DNA of 64,000 nt from Heterobilharzia americana (lineage: Eukaryota > Platyhelminthes > Trematoda > Strigeidida > Schistosomatidae). The notes under the pieces were generated by a model that had not been told where the DNA came from, did not search any database, and worked only from the letters and a program-made list of their open reading frames with translations. Position 1 is the first letter of the stretch, and every line of letters begins with the position of its first letter. Positions 11,422 to 26,400 of the stretch are shown one piece after another. The translations under genes and the position numbers were made by a program. Where the stretch lies: positions 96,372,708 through 96,436,707 of the forward strand of contig OX104127.1 in NCBI GenBank assembly GCA_944470555.2. Direction: 5' to 3'.

Positions 11422-14400
11422 CGAACTGAAGGACTAATAATTATTGCGGCATTACACTAGGTTTCCATCACAAGTATCCATTTAGTAACAATACAACTAA
11501 AACTGACGTTACTTATTTTTAGCTAAACCATTATATGGAACACTGACTAACAACTTTATCAGATATTAATAAATTTACCGTCTTCCCACTAGTTGTTAAA
11601 ATCTACATAGGCTGCTAAAGATGATTGTGTAGTTAAATGCAATATAGGTGGTTAGAAATGTTCAGCTGCTGAATAAAACGCGTATCAATTACAAGAGTTT
11701 CATTTAAATTTGTAATATTTGTAATATTTCTCGTTTGTTCTATCCTATCTCATTAGTCGAAAGTTAATTGTTTTCATTGTAAGCTGCTTAACAGGAAAGG
11801 ATTCATCACCTAATAGATATAGTTAGGTGATACGGTGACAATAAGGACATTATTCTATTTATATTAAGATGATATGTTTTTAGAAACTTACTTCACTAGT
11901 AAATGTAATTTTAGAATGAAAATTTACTATACTGATCAACTTACTTTAATTCTTTTAATTTACGTGTTTTTGCTTCATTTAGACGCAATCGCCTTAATCT
12001 TGCCTCTTCATTCAATCTAACCCCTTCCTCAAATGCTGCATTTCTTTCAGCAATTCGTTCCCTTTCTTTCTCACATATTTGATGACGAAGATCTTTCAGA
12101 TTTTGAGTGCTTTTCAGTTTGGCTTCGTTTTCAGCGCGTTTATCGTTTTCCAACAATTCTTGCTGTCGTCTTGTAGTGCATTAAAACAAAAATTGTTTTT
12201 ATAATATAATAATTGACCTGTCATCGGTAATCCAACATAAAAAGCTTCAATAACCGAAATTATAGCCTTTCTAACAACAGAAATGTTGGCTCCGTTTATC
12301 AGCCTAGCATATTAATTTCAAGTCTGTCTATGACCTTGACTTCACCTAATCGATTAAAGGAGTCTCCAAGACTCATCATATACTCATCCTTAGTTATTCA
12401 GTACAGCATTTGAAAAACACGAGTAGATGAAGCTTCTCTGATCATCTTATGCCGTTTAGAGTCGAAGTGTAGCTAAAAATATACGACAAAATCTCCTCAG
12501 ACCGATGTTTACAGTGCCGTTGCACTCAAATATAGTCTTTAAAAAGACAAAACACTTCTAATATAGGCTTACTTGTTTTTCGGTCTCTTCATATCTTCTC
12601 ACAACCACTTAGTTATCAATGCTTGTATTCCTTCTGTTTAGCCACCTAGTCATTCATAACTGGAATAAGCTATATTAACGTACTCACTGATGATAATGGG
12701 TTATGTCGAACAGACATTGTGTTTTATAATCCTTGGTCAGCTGCTATTGGTTGTTTAATGACCTTTATTTATGTCATTGACCAACTATTTGTCATTTGAA
12801 GAATACCTACTAATGCGACCCTTCTCACATAATCAACAACTTATTTCACTTTAGTAGATTTCAACTCAGTCTGTCAATAGTTCTATGTTTTAATATCAAT
12901 TCAGTTATCGTTTAGAGACCATAACGGCTGCTGAGAGAGGATTCCACAAGTTCATTCATATTGATGAGTATCAATTCTACCAACGTAATCAAGTATTCAT
13001 TTGATTAGCAATCAGTAAACTATAGTCAAACGCTAAGTTCTTTATAATTTAATATTCTACTTTTTATTTTTTACTTGATATTATCCACGATACTTTCCTT
13101 GTATTGATCAACATTTTGCACAGGGAACTATAAAGGAGTTACTAACAGAGCTGTCAACCACGGCAACAGGCTTCCCAATGGAAAATATGCGCATTCATTT
13201 ACAGTGGAACTGCTTATTCACTTCCTTTGTTCTCTAGAGTCACTCAACTTTTATGTCTGTCCAATGTATGAATTTGTCTTAGGATGCTGTTTTCAACATT
13301 TTTATTCGGTCAGCCGGTAAAAAAGTTGTTGTATATCATTTAAGTTGATGTACGAACATACACGATGAAAGAAATATATGAGGAAATGAAAACAACATCG
13401 TAAAAGGTTGTCGAAAGCCATAAAACAGAAAGAGAAGTTAAAGTCAATAACAAAATATGATATCACAACATAGAACTTAAGTATAACTGTTTCTGCACCA
13501 GTGCTACCACTTCTAAGATATATTACTTGGAGTATCCAGTTATCGACTTTGACTTTCCACTGAACCACAACAAGGAAGTCGTTATATCATTATACATCTC
13601 ATACCAACTTTCAGAAACGTCATGGGTTCGTGCCACACCTTCATATGATGGATCTTGGCTTTCTTCAAATTTCATGCTACTCCAGGGTACTTTACCTATC
13701 GAAGTAAATAGGAGTTTAGTAACCTGTATACTCTACACATAATCCTTACATTCATTAAGTGGTAGTCCTGTTTCAAGCACATGACGTTATGAAGCCAACT
13801 GTGATCAAAAACTTGAAGCGTGTTCAAATACTTGTTTTTGATGATTATGAAACAGCATCGCACTTAACTCTTGATAAGTATTCAGTTATCTTATTGTTTT
13901 CTATGCGTTATAAAGCAGCTATACAGCTGGGCGGAGTAAGTTGTCGCGCAGCATATTCAACTCTTAGTAGTTATCCAGATATATTGTTCATGTCACTTTT
14001 GTCGCCACTTGGCAAAGCTGAATAATCAGTTTATATCCATCCATCTTTTGGTTACCGACTTGCCAGCGCTGATTCAGATCTGTAGGTAGGTTATTTGGTC
14101 AATAATCTCGAAAACTTCACTCCCTGATTTTAATACGAGACACCAAAGCTCAAATTTAAATTCGAGAAAGGCATCCCGAACGTTCTGAAAAATTCAGACA
14201 TTTTGTCCAAAAACATCGGTCCCCTGACAACATCTTATATTAAAAGGATTCTGGCAAGTTAATAGACCAGATTGACCACAGAGTCTTCTGTAACTGAGAT
14301 TTTTCCAAAAACACATCGATAAAGTTAGATGAAAGTGGAGAAAGTGCACATCCATGAAAGATACAACTGAACTGAGGCAACTCACTTGATATCTTGCCCC

Positions 14401-17400
14401 AGGCTATAACATAACCGTAACTGTTCTAGTGTAGACCCTTCAGCAGACTGTTCTTTACAAAATGAAACATACTTCCGAAAAACCCCTCGACTGACATAGT
14501 TGGCTGCTGCCTTCGAAATTAAAAGGTACATTTAACCTCTGAAACCTGCTTGTTTTTCTCGGGTTTGGTGCTCTCGAGCTTTACTTAGGCATCTGATGAC
14601 TGCAGAACAAAGAATCGTAGGCAGTAAGTTCATCAGACTAATTCCATCGTGGTTTGCATTACAGGCTTTTTCTTTTCTTGAAGACAGATAGTCAGTGATT
14701 GTCTAAAGTCTTATAAACTTTTACAAGTGTTAGGATCCTACTTTAATGTCCTGTTTAGGATACAACTAGATAGTGGGAGATTGAAATGTAGCTACAGGCC
14801 TATCTGCACTTATGTCCACTTTTAAGTTGAAATTGGATGATTCTACGTTCGACCAAGTCTTCCTTTATATGTCCGAAATTACTACTAGCCAGAAATCGAT
14901 GGCCGTCTGAGCACAACTTTAACAGACGATCACCATTATTAGTTCGTTCTACTGGGATTCTGAAAGTACCATTTAAGTGCCTTTTTACTTAGCTTAGTTT
15001 AGCTTTTCTACAAATGTATTGAAGTTGCCTGCTAATTCAATCACACTCGAAGCTTTAACTATTAACAAAAAAGACATACAGTTCACCGTAAAACTCGTCT
15101 TTCAGTTCAACTGAAATGCAGTAAGTGGATATGCGGTTTGAGTTTGGAAAAAGATAATGGCGTTTGTCACCATATCTTAGTTCTAACTGCATCATTCAGC
15201 TGAACAGCGAACAAATGAATGTCAGCTGAGATCCGCTCGAGTACAGTGCTCTTTGACCTGTGAATAAACGCTATATCCAGACCTTCAAAACCAAGAAAAA
15301 TCCGGTTTGAAGTTGGTGGTGATGATGGTGACCAGAAAGATAATGAAAGCTTCATAACTAAACCATTCAGCTCAAAGAACGCAACAATTTAACTGATATT
15401 TTTGAAGTACATTGACAGTTCCATATGCAATTCTTTGCTTTTGTTCATTAATTCACCTAGGGAACATTCTCATATAGAAATATCCTTCCATCCGTGACCT
15501 TTATGAGCAGTATTACTGCATGCCATGAAAATTTTGGACTTTACTTGATTAAAAATCAGTCCCGGAGATAAACATTTTTGTTGAAAGAAAATTTTACTGA
15601 TTGCTGAATTCAAACGCAGCACTTGTCGTCGATTGCCCAATGGCTTCAAGTCAGTTCATTTTCCGTAGAACACGCGGTTTCTTCAAGAAACAGTATCCTA
15701 TATCATCTAATTATTGACACCTATTATTCGTTAAATCTAGTTTTTTTATGAGTCATATTTTATCTCAAAGCATCATGTTACGTATAATCAGTAGTTTAAG
15801 AATCACTCAGTAAATAATGAAACATGAACCTGATAGTAGTGAGCAGCGGACCAAGTTCCCATCCCCAACATCAACATGTAACGAAAGTAGAAATAAATTG
15901 GTCGAAAATCAAAGACCTAAGGAAGAATAAAGAAAGATTTAAGGAAGGAGTGAGTTGTAATATCATAATTAGTGTCAAATTAAGGGCTGGAGGGGTATGG
16001 TGCGACTTGTTAATTCAATGATATTTATTTACAAACACAAACTAAAAATGGTCATGCGAAATAAAAGTAAATACTTTAAGATTCTTTCGAATTCAAGTCT
16101 TTCGCGACCAGCTTCAATTGCTAACTGACGTTTTCTGTCTTCTGCTTGAGCTGCTCTTGCCAGCTTCAATTCATTTTCCGTCTCAATTTTCTTTTGTGCA
16201 GCTAATAGTTCTTTACGTCTCCATTCTCTTTCATTTGCTTCAGCTGCTCGTTTAGCTCTTAAGGCATCACGTTCAGCAGCCTCATCAGATGCTTTTTCTT
16301 GCAATGCACGTAGTCGTGCAATTTCTAATTCCTTCTCCTGTTTTATACGCATCTGTTCAGCTTCATAAGCTGCTTCACGTTCCTTTATAGAGAGGAAAAC
16401 GGGATTATATATATAGTTATTTGCCATTTTCTCATTAGCATTCAGAAATCTTATTCTATCATGTGCACAGTGAAACAGATAAGTTATCCTGCTGTAATAT
16501 GGAAAAATATTTCTTCTTTTCGAACATGTTTGCACGGTACAATGCTAACGATGGGCCTTATGAGCAACTGAGTGCATGATGACAAAACTGAAGACTAAAC
16601 ACATTAATGTGAAACATACACAACTTGGTCAGTTAGGTAATTTTTGAAGTCAAATAAACTTAAAACCTTATACCCAGAGGTTAACTATCCTGCCCAATGA
16701 TTTTGTCATTTTCAGAAAGTCTTCAAAAAAGATATGAATGATCAAATAGCTTCTCTCATATCTGGTTATGAAATTAATCACTCACTATCATTTTGTAGAA
16801 TGGATAACATTCTAGAACTAACCAATAATAACTCTGGAGTTATGTTATTAGCAAATATCAACCTCCAATTTATCGGCAACTATCAGAACAACACTAACTA
16901 ATCCACTCAAGTATAAGAAGTGATTTATTTGTCCAGCTGTTCAATTCCTTTTAAGTAAACAATTTGAAAGCTCAGATCATTCATGAGGTACTGTTTCGCC
17001 TTTGATATAGATGCAAAAAACATACACCTTTCTTTAGGACTTCGATATAAATGGGAACCTTATCTGGTAAAATATTTTTACACAGGTAACCAATGTTCAT
17101 ATGAAGTAATGAATATCGATGTACATTTGTATCTTCATTAAAGGCCGGTGAATATAGTTATAGAAACAGTCAGTTAAGAAGAGCAGATTTGTAGAACAAA
17201 AAAAACTCATCTCTCTTCATAGATATTCATCAGCTGCATACAACCTAAATTTGTGTATGTAAGTCAAGATAAATAGTAATTTACATTATATTATCTGATT
17301 AGAACGATCATTCTTGCCTTATTTAAATTTGTAAGGAGAACAAAATGGATGAAATCATTTAAACACTTATGTATGGAAACTTATGGCTGGAAACAAACAC

Positions 17401-20400
17401 GATGGTGCTTTTAGAATCACCGATTGAGTTGATCAAACAGTCTGATTACGAATCAATAGAATTGTTAAGTCAGCTTCATAAAACAACACAATTTCCTAAT
17501 TGAATAATAATTAGTTTAGAGGTTTGCGGAGATTTAATGATTTCAAGGTGGTATTCATCATAGACTGATGAGTTGGAGAACCATTGAGCGTGAGGAAGCA
17601 CTGAACAGGTGTTTCGTCCTAGTTTTGGACTCAGCAATTCGCACCCACGACCTCTCCAGGACTCGAACCCAGGGCCTTCAAGTTTGACAGTGAGCACGTT
17701 ACCATTGAGTTACCGGATCAGAATCGAACGATCCACGCTTTTATTTATTCAAGATGTAGCGCCGGCACTATTCTGTGTGGTCAGTGAGTATTTATCCTCA
17801 CATCTGACTTGAATCGCCTCAGAGGTCATGACTTCTCACCAGAACTTCGAGAACTTTCACCTCGATACAAGTCATTAACGAGTGTTTGAGAACAATTTAG
17901 TTTTGTGGGGTGTCAGTTTGCGATATAGTGCTTCCATCATCCAATGCCATCACTGAGTATTTGTGCTCATGTACGACTTGGTTCACTGGTGGATTGTTCG
18001 GTGATCTCGGTTAGCGATATCCCAGTAGTGAGTACACTTATAAGTCGTTTAAGAGTTTAATTGCAAGCTTTTCCTTAACGATAGTAAACTTGTATTTTTG
18101 AGTTTCACGGTATGGATCAAAATGTAATAATTCCTAGGCATTTTATAGACTATCGAAAAATATATGAATAAAATCTGAGCTTTGTGGTAGGATTTATCAC
18201 ATAGTAAAACAGTATTAATTTTTGAGAATAACGTATAAGATACCATTTTGTGTTCATACACCTACTAAAGTAACTTTATAACTTAAAATAAGATTCATCT
18301 GATTCTAGTTCTCTCTCATCACTTGTAATACAGGTATTTGAAGTTTTCATGTATCTGGATCGTTTTAGTGCGTATACTTGGTGCTGGTTCGATAAACAAA
18401 CTCCCAACTATTACAAAACTTATGGTGAAATATCACTTTACAGTATTCATACAACAAAACAAGTCACATGTAATTTAAAGTGCTCATTATTAAGGTTCTG
18501 TTAATGGTGTTAACCTGAAAAGATGTCATTCGTTTTGATTACACTTTGGTATCACATAGATATTTTATTGATTACAATTATCTAGAATAGATAATCGTAA
18601 GTTGTTGCATAAGAAAATTCATTATTTCTCTATCGATTTATCTCTTGGATTTTTTCTTTGACTACCGATTTCACCGAAATAACTGATTCGTAGGAAATAA
18701 ATTGTGCAAACCAATATAAGGTTACGCTTGTAACTCAAGTTTTCTTCTAAAAATTATTCAGTATTTCTAACTTCTCTATGTTGACAGTGATCGTAAAAAA
18801 AACTAAATCAAATTATACAATTTGTAGCTATTATTCAGAAGAGTAGATTTTTCATTGAAATCCTTATTTTAGTCACGAAAACACTCGACAGTTTCAGTAA
18901 GATTTCGAAAAGGACGTTCCTCTAAAAAATCAACTATCATTCCAAGCAATAATAAACCATGATATTGTTTATCTGTGAAATTTTCACTCAATTTAACTGT
19001 TTCAGCTAATATGATACAATGAAATTAGTCATGAGGTATTGGTTTCAGTCCCATCATAGAATTATAAGAGAACTATTATACAAAGTTAACTTGTTTCACT
19101 AAGTAAATATTATGTTTAAAAGCAAATTAGATCCTTAGGTAATTTCTGTATTACAGTTAAAAGTATCTAACAGTGTACAAAGAATCCTTAATCTATCTAT
19201 AGCTTGAACTTTACACATAAAACTATTTATTGACATGCATGACACTTTAGTTACATTAGATACAGTCGTTTGCAGGACGACTGTGTAATTAATTTACTCA
19301 AGATATAGTGACAAATTGAGTTGAATAGTTAATTAAGTGACAGCACGTTTTAAATTATTTATTTCTATTCTTTTTAGATTTGCTGTCTATTCGTGAAAAA
19401 TATATTATTCTGCTCATTTAAAAAAACTTGTGAATTTTATACTTTTAACTATCTAGTTCAAGTTCTAATGAACTTAATGATTTCAAATAGTAGTAAAATG
19501 AATTTTCATTATAATAATATGGATTTGTTCTATTCACAGTCACAAAAATATACTGTCCACTGATTTTTATCTGCTAAACGGCTTCGTAATAGGTTATATG
19601 TGTTTAAGTTATGGAGATACCTTTTATTACATAATTAATGTGGATATTCCTTGTTGTGGATATATAGTAAACATAGAAATTTTGTTCAGCTCTTCACGCT
19701 ATTTACTTTCAAACATTTGGCTGGAAATATAATGTTACTCTCTGACTAAATTGGTACTAACATCACAATCTTTAACTAGTATTATTTGATTCACGCTTAG
19801 AGCTACCGTTTAGTAGTAGTTACCATTTGTTCATCGTATGGTAAGTACTTCTGAATCATGCTGTACACAAGCCACAAATCAAACAGCTGAGTGAAAATGG
19901 AACAGAGTTCTAATCAGAAATTCAGGTTTATTCAGAGTTACAGATAAGCTTGACTGAAGTCTCCTAGGAATAAGAAATTTCCGTCTGCAGCTTCTTTTCC
20001 ATCGTACACTTTTCGAGAATTCATGAACTACAACTTCAAGAAGACTTTCCTTTTTCTTTCTCTAAGACTTCAACTGCAAAGTTTATCACTGCAATATTAG
20101 ATACTACAGTTGTACATGCTGAAACTCAAATGATCTATTGAAGTATTGAATCAAATATTGTCCATCAAAATTGAAATATGGACACTCAATTTTTTAACAT
20201 AATATCATCTATTTTTGTAACGTTCAGTATTGTTTGGTTAATGTTGGAAAAATAGGCGGAACACGATGTTAGCCAGAGACTTAGAATGAATTGAAACAAA
20301 ATAATGTTATGGATATTACATTAAATTTCATGTGAAATCATTCAATTATAACAATTCTATAGGATACCTAGACATACATATAGCTTAAAAGAACTTTTAA

Positions 20401-23400
20401 ATTCATCTTACAGCCTTTTCATTTTGAATTTGCATTATTTTTAAATCCATAAGACGATCCTTTTCCTTTTCAATTTCTCTTCGTTTCCTTAGTTCTTCAT
20501 TGGCTATATTCAACTCTGTTCTATGTTTTTCTTGGATTTTCTTTTTCTTTTCTCTATTCGCGATTTCTTTCATATGTTCTTCAGCTATTCGTTGCATAGC
20601 TAAAGCATTTTCTTGTTCAGCACGTTCCAACTCTAATAAACGATCTTGTTTATTTTGTTCTATTTGTTCTAAGACCATACAAGCGCCAACCATCTCCTGA
20701 GAAGTAAGATTATTAGTTTTGAATGAAAAGATTATGAGTTTTTGAACTGCTATAACTATATGATTAGACATTAAGAAACCAGTTTGTGGTAAACCATGGA
20801 ACTTTCTCAAGGACAAGTAAATTAATCTATACAAACTTACAATAGCCCACATTTATGCATGTTGGAGATAAATGCTGTGTTTAGGCATAAAATAAGTTAC
20901 ACATATTAGTGTTTCATCACTTTTCATTTTGACAAACAGCGTTTTCAGGTAATATTCATCATGGAACTAATATCATTTGGAGAACCACTGAAAACTTTGG
21001 AGCACTAGAAATTAACCTTAAAATACATAACTGTATAGTGTTCATTGGTGAGATGCTTCCAGATGGACATCCCGAAGTTCTTATGAGAAACCATAACCTG
21101 TGGGTTCAATCAATTGGAGGAAAGCGGATGCCAACTGAAGACTTTGGATGATAGTCACGCTATATTGAGAATTGACAGAAGTAGGATATTGTGAACCACT
21201 GGACTTCGACCCAGTGGCTGAATGGTTAACTCATTCGTTGTGAAACCAGGAGGTCCTGAATTCGATCCCTAACCGGGTCATATGTGCATACTGCTGACGA
21301 GTCCCATTCTGCAACGAGATAGCTGTCCAGTACTCCCAGGTTTTCAATGGTTCTCCAACTGATATCATTCCATGATGAATACTATCTAGAAATTGAAATC
21401 CCCATTAACCTCAAAAGAACTGTTTTGTTTAATTGAACATGTTGTAATTTTGATAAAAGTTCTCTAACTGCAGATTATCCTTCGTTCCCTTCAAGCCAAG
21501 GAAAGAAAAATATTCCCTTTCAAATCAGCCATGAAGTATATTCTTTATTCGCCAAATAGACTGTAAATCAGACTTTTCGTACTTAGTTGTTCGGCTTGAA
21601 GTAAATCACATGGAATTGACAGCTTTGCAATTATGACAGTCATAGGTAGTCTATTTTCCCATATGAATGACCAATAAGCAAGCAGAATTTGAAAAATCTC
21701 ACTTCTAGATAGCCAATGCAACGAATCTCTGTTAATGTAATCTGGGCTCTTGGTAAGCTTTCTACATAAAGCAGCATATTTACTGAGATGCCCTGAATAA
21801 ATGCCAGAGAAAATGCAGAAAAAATAAATGAATACTAGATGATGAAAGTGAGATGAAAATTATGGAATTTGACTTGTTAGTTGCTTTCAAATTTGAAGCA
21901 AGATTTTGACTTTTGTTTTGATCAATGTAAAAAAGCTGGAAACAGAAAGAAGGTTCTTGGTGCTGATGATAGTAGCGAACTGACTAATTATAATATACCT
22001 AAAAGAACGAAGAAAGAATTTTGACAATTGCAGAATGGGAGATTGAGCGTATTTTGAAATGTAAAGGCTAGGCTTGAATTGATGAACTAGTGGTCCCTAT
22101 GCTATGCACCAGTTACCAAACCGCACTTCTTCTGAACTGTTCAGTTTGGTTTTGTTAACAATTTAGAAAGTGAACTCCAATGGAGGTGCGTGTTCAGAAA
22201 TAAAAATGTGTTCAGAAATCGAACTGGTTATATATTTTTTATTCTCATCACTACAACTGTGTAGAATGACGCCTTGTGTAGTCCAGATAATTAGTTCCAA
22301 AGGAGCAAACAAACGTGAAAACACATTAAGATTATCTAAAGTGGCAGTTTGACCTTATCACACTTAAGAACTATTACTTAAGTGGTAAACACCTACGTTT
22401 AGGGAAAAAGGATATTCTTCTCAGTATTCTGGAAAACTGGTTATTTAGGATTTCAGTTGCAGTAATGCCTCGCAAATCAAATTTCATAGTTAAAGTCTTT
22501 TTTGGAAAAGTGTGAAACCACTCAGTATGTTTCCAATGAATTCAACAAACTTGCATGGATATCCTTTTTCTACGAGTATTTGTACAATCGCATTTATTTT
22601 ACAATGAACTGTGCCATGTGTGCAAATTATTCTCTTTATAGATGCTAACGAATGAAGAATTAAATTTCTGTCTAGATGGAATAAATAAAGCTACATTAAA
22701 GCTGAAACTTGGATTGGCATCAGAAAATTTGTCTTTGCAAAATAAGATTTAAACAGAAATATTGGTGAGAAAAAGGCTATAGGTGCATAATTTTTTACAT
22801 CTGGAGGTGGGGACGACAGAACACCTAGTCTATGAATACATTTGAATTATTTCGACGCATTGAATGTCGTCATTTAAGACAGCGGAAAATACTTGTAGCT
22901 CAAGGAGATGACTTTAGTAATGTGGTGTTTTGTGAGCTGGATGGTACACTCGTGAAGTTTTAGTGGTCATTCCACACAATATCAGCTAAAATCGTAGAAA
23001 GAATTGGGCTATAAGAATTTCTCCATAAGAGGCGTATGGTTTGTCCTGTCGTCTGTCCTGCTGGTCTGAATCTCACGTTCTCGTAGTTTCCCGTATATTT
23101 AATGGGCCGATGAACTGAGTCAGTATCAGTGACCTTACATTCAATTAAGGTATCATAAAACCTGAGCATCGAAAGCACAAATCCCGAGACTATTAAAGTG
23201 CTACGTGAAATTAATTCTCACAGTTTTGCCGATGAATATATCGATAAATTCTGATGGAGTGAGAGGATTATATCACAAAGTTATCGAATTAAATAAGTTA
23301 GGCATTGCGTAGGAAATTTGTAGTGGAAATACATTTGCATGGGTGTCACTATAGTGTGATTGGCTATATTATGTCTCAACATGTGATTACTTGTTAAGGT

Positions 23401-26400
23401 ATTGTTCTCTCGAACAGCTGTTTAAAGGAAGTCTCGAAGTGTTAAAAACTTATCTTACCACTTCATTAGAATCTTACAAATATATTTCTGTTGATGGTAG
23501 TTGAGGATTAATTGGTTTCAAGGTTGTTTTCACCATGGAACAATGTCAGTTGGAGGAGTATTGAAAAAGTGGAAACATTGTTCAATTACTTCGTCCTAGT
23601 TTCAGACTCCTGAACAGTGCACACCTACAACAGTGGAAGAGACAAAACTAGGACTGTAAGGTCTTACCGTAAGGTCAATGAGTCGTGACTCAGTGGTCCA
23701 AATTTTCCTTTTTCAGTCAATTCACGACATAGTATGACTATGATCCAGTGTCATCGACTATAACCTATCGTCACTTACGACGAGGTAGATGATACAGGTT
23801 ACAGCTTCTCCTTGAAACCTCAGGAAATCCAGCTAGAAGCAAGTAAGTAATGAGCACTAGATAGTAATTCACTTGTTAATTTGTGGGGATTGATTGACTT
23901 CAGGGTAGTATTTATCGAGAACTTGTATTAATGTCAGTCCATGATTCAAACTACCTTGAAATATATTTTCATCTAAAACAAACTTATCCAATGTTAAGCT
24001 CATTTATTTCTATCAGGTTGAATAGCCGTCTTAGTATTTACATAATATTATCACTTAATTTTCAAAGTAATTATGTTTTAGTTCAAATATTTCAGTAGCA
24101 AATTAATGCGGACCACTGGATTTTAACCCATTGGCTGAATGGTAACATGCTGACTGTAAGAATTGTCGGTCCTAAGCTGGATTTCTGGTGGGGTTGTGAT
24201 ACGCGTTGCTAGAGAGTCTGCAGCCAGGTCCAGTGCTCTAAATCCTGTCAGCCAGTGATCACTACTACTTTGAAACTAATTGAAGTAATTCTCTATTAGT
24301 TTATGAGAATGTACAGTTGCATTATTTCACTTTATTTCGAACATGCCTGATTTCCTCCTTACAGTAAATATCTCCTTGGTTTCGGCGAACAGAAAAGTTT
24401 GCTCAAATAATGGAGTATCTTATAAAAATATCAGGTTAGTTCTTCTGTCTAGCAAATGAAAGATAGAATTGATTGATCGATAAAAGTGTAACCCTCTTCC
24501 ATGAAAATCAGTTGATCAGAAGTAGAAAAACAGCTCCCTTCAGATGAAGCAATTAGTAGGATTAGTTTCTCATAGCAATAAAGGATAAGTCAGATTAATG
24601 CTGCCCGTATCAGTTTACTTGAACAAGAAACGTTTACGAATCACAAGCTACACCAATCGGTAAGTTACTCAAAAGTAAAAGATCAAATAATAACATCACT
24701 AAGCTGGGAAACTGTTGTGAAACAGCCGTATATTATCATCTGACTTCATTCTGTTGTGAAGTTTACATTGATTACAATATGTTGCATGACACTGAAAAAT
24801 ATATTACTCAAAACTTCAGCTAAGAGAACGACGTATAATGGACATCTACATACTCAAATACATACGTTTGTCCCAACGTTACCAAGTCATATGGAAGTTC
24901 AGTGTATTCAGGAACAGATTGTGATTTTAATAAAAAGTAAACCAGGGAGATTTTCTTCATAGTCTAAAAAATGACAACAAAATAGAAAGATTATTTTCTT
25001 CGAGTGTGCTAACCTGTTCTTTGCGTTTCTTGTCGATTTCCTCTTGTATGTGTATGGCATTCTGCCGTGCCAACTCCATCATATTATCTAAACGTAATTC
25101 TTCAGCAGCCATTTCTTTTTTAATTTGACCCTTCTCTAAAATTTGTTCGTCTCTAATTGCCTGTATTTTGGCATTTAATATCCATTCATTTAGTGCCTTT
25201 ATTTCGTCTTCCTGATCTTGTCGCTGTTCTATTGCCTTCTGTAACAAAACTTCTGCCTGCTTTCTTGCCTCTTCTTCCAGATCTGTGAGACCTTCATTTC
25301 GTGCTCGATTCAAATCGTATTCCCGCATCTTCTGTTTACGCTGCTGCGACGCTTCCTGAGTAATAAAAACATTTATCAGCTTAAGATAATTTAAGGAATT
25401 TCGTTTTGATTGTTTGAAGTTTAAAAACCTAGTTTCCTCCTGAAGTACTAAAACTCATCACCAGAGATATTAATTTAAGTCCTAAATGTAATCTCAGTTT
25501 GCTACGACTGATTTCCTTAGAGTAATAGTAAATTAGTTGCCTACTGTCTGTTACTTTCCTCTTAATGCTTATTTGTTTAGCGGTAGTCAATCGATGATTT
25601 TGCAACACTTAGTCCCTATTATTAGTTTGGATATTAGAATTAGAAGACAAAGTTTTGCTGAACCGTGCGATGTACCTGTGCAATTCTTTTTCGCACAATC
25701 GGATCATCCATTCACTTGTCAAGTCAACTTATATAAAACTGGAGAATGCCAGAGCAAATAAAACAGTTATGATAAGAAAAGAATAAGTTTAAGAAGAATA
25801 AAAAGAAAGGATAATATATTTGATCCTAATCTTGGTAATAAAACAGTTTACCAAGGAAGGTGTAGTGTAAGAACGGTCGACCTACAGAAAGCACTGTAAA
25901 TATCAGTATGAAAATTTTTTAATGCGCTCAGCAGTCACATGCATTAGACAGTGAAAGATATTTACTGTGGAAAAGCCAACGGTATCAGCTTGCAAGCCAG
26001 ATATCGGTAAGCAGAGCAAGCTGTGAACTTACCATCCTTTGGTTGTTAGTCGTGTGCTTACGGCAATGAGCTCAAATAGCTCAGTGGTAACGTTACAGAA
26101 TCCAGAACTAGATGATATGAGTTTGATTCTTAGATAGGACATCAGTTCCCTCGAGGTTGCTGGTACGTCTTGCAAACAAGTGCCAGCAGGCAAAACATCT
26201 AGGTCCAGGGTTTCCTGCCAATTTCATCCAACCACCTAGCACTGAAATCTGTTAAGAAATTAGGCACATACTATCCCACCCTTAACTGCATAACTCAGTT
26301 ACTCGGCCTTACTTGTGTCCACACACAAACACATAAATTGGCAAACACAGTGCGGTGTGACGTAATTATTATTGAAATGCCCAGGTTTTAGATGAAGCAT

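Larger units (their letters stand above)
20697..25013 (-). other. CFAP45: CFAP45 intron 5
   Basis: 4.3 kb intron with three copies of the tRNA-headed hammerhead SINE. The rest is anonymous and AT-rich. Confidence 0.6.

Noticed and set aside
11941..12156. A stand-alone 71-residue gene beginning at the internal Met on -
   Set aside because: It is an internal CFAP45 exon. Its apparent stop is the GTAAGT donor, and the true start of the exon is an acceptor at 12169.
26050..26120. Genuine tRNA gene (AAATAGCTCAGTGG...)
   Set aside because: The D-arm-like part is fair, but the B box and acceptor stem do not fit a folded tRNA, and repeat-like sequence follows. SINE-like is the better call.
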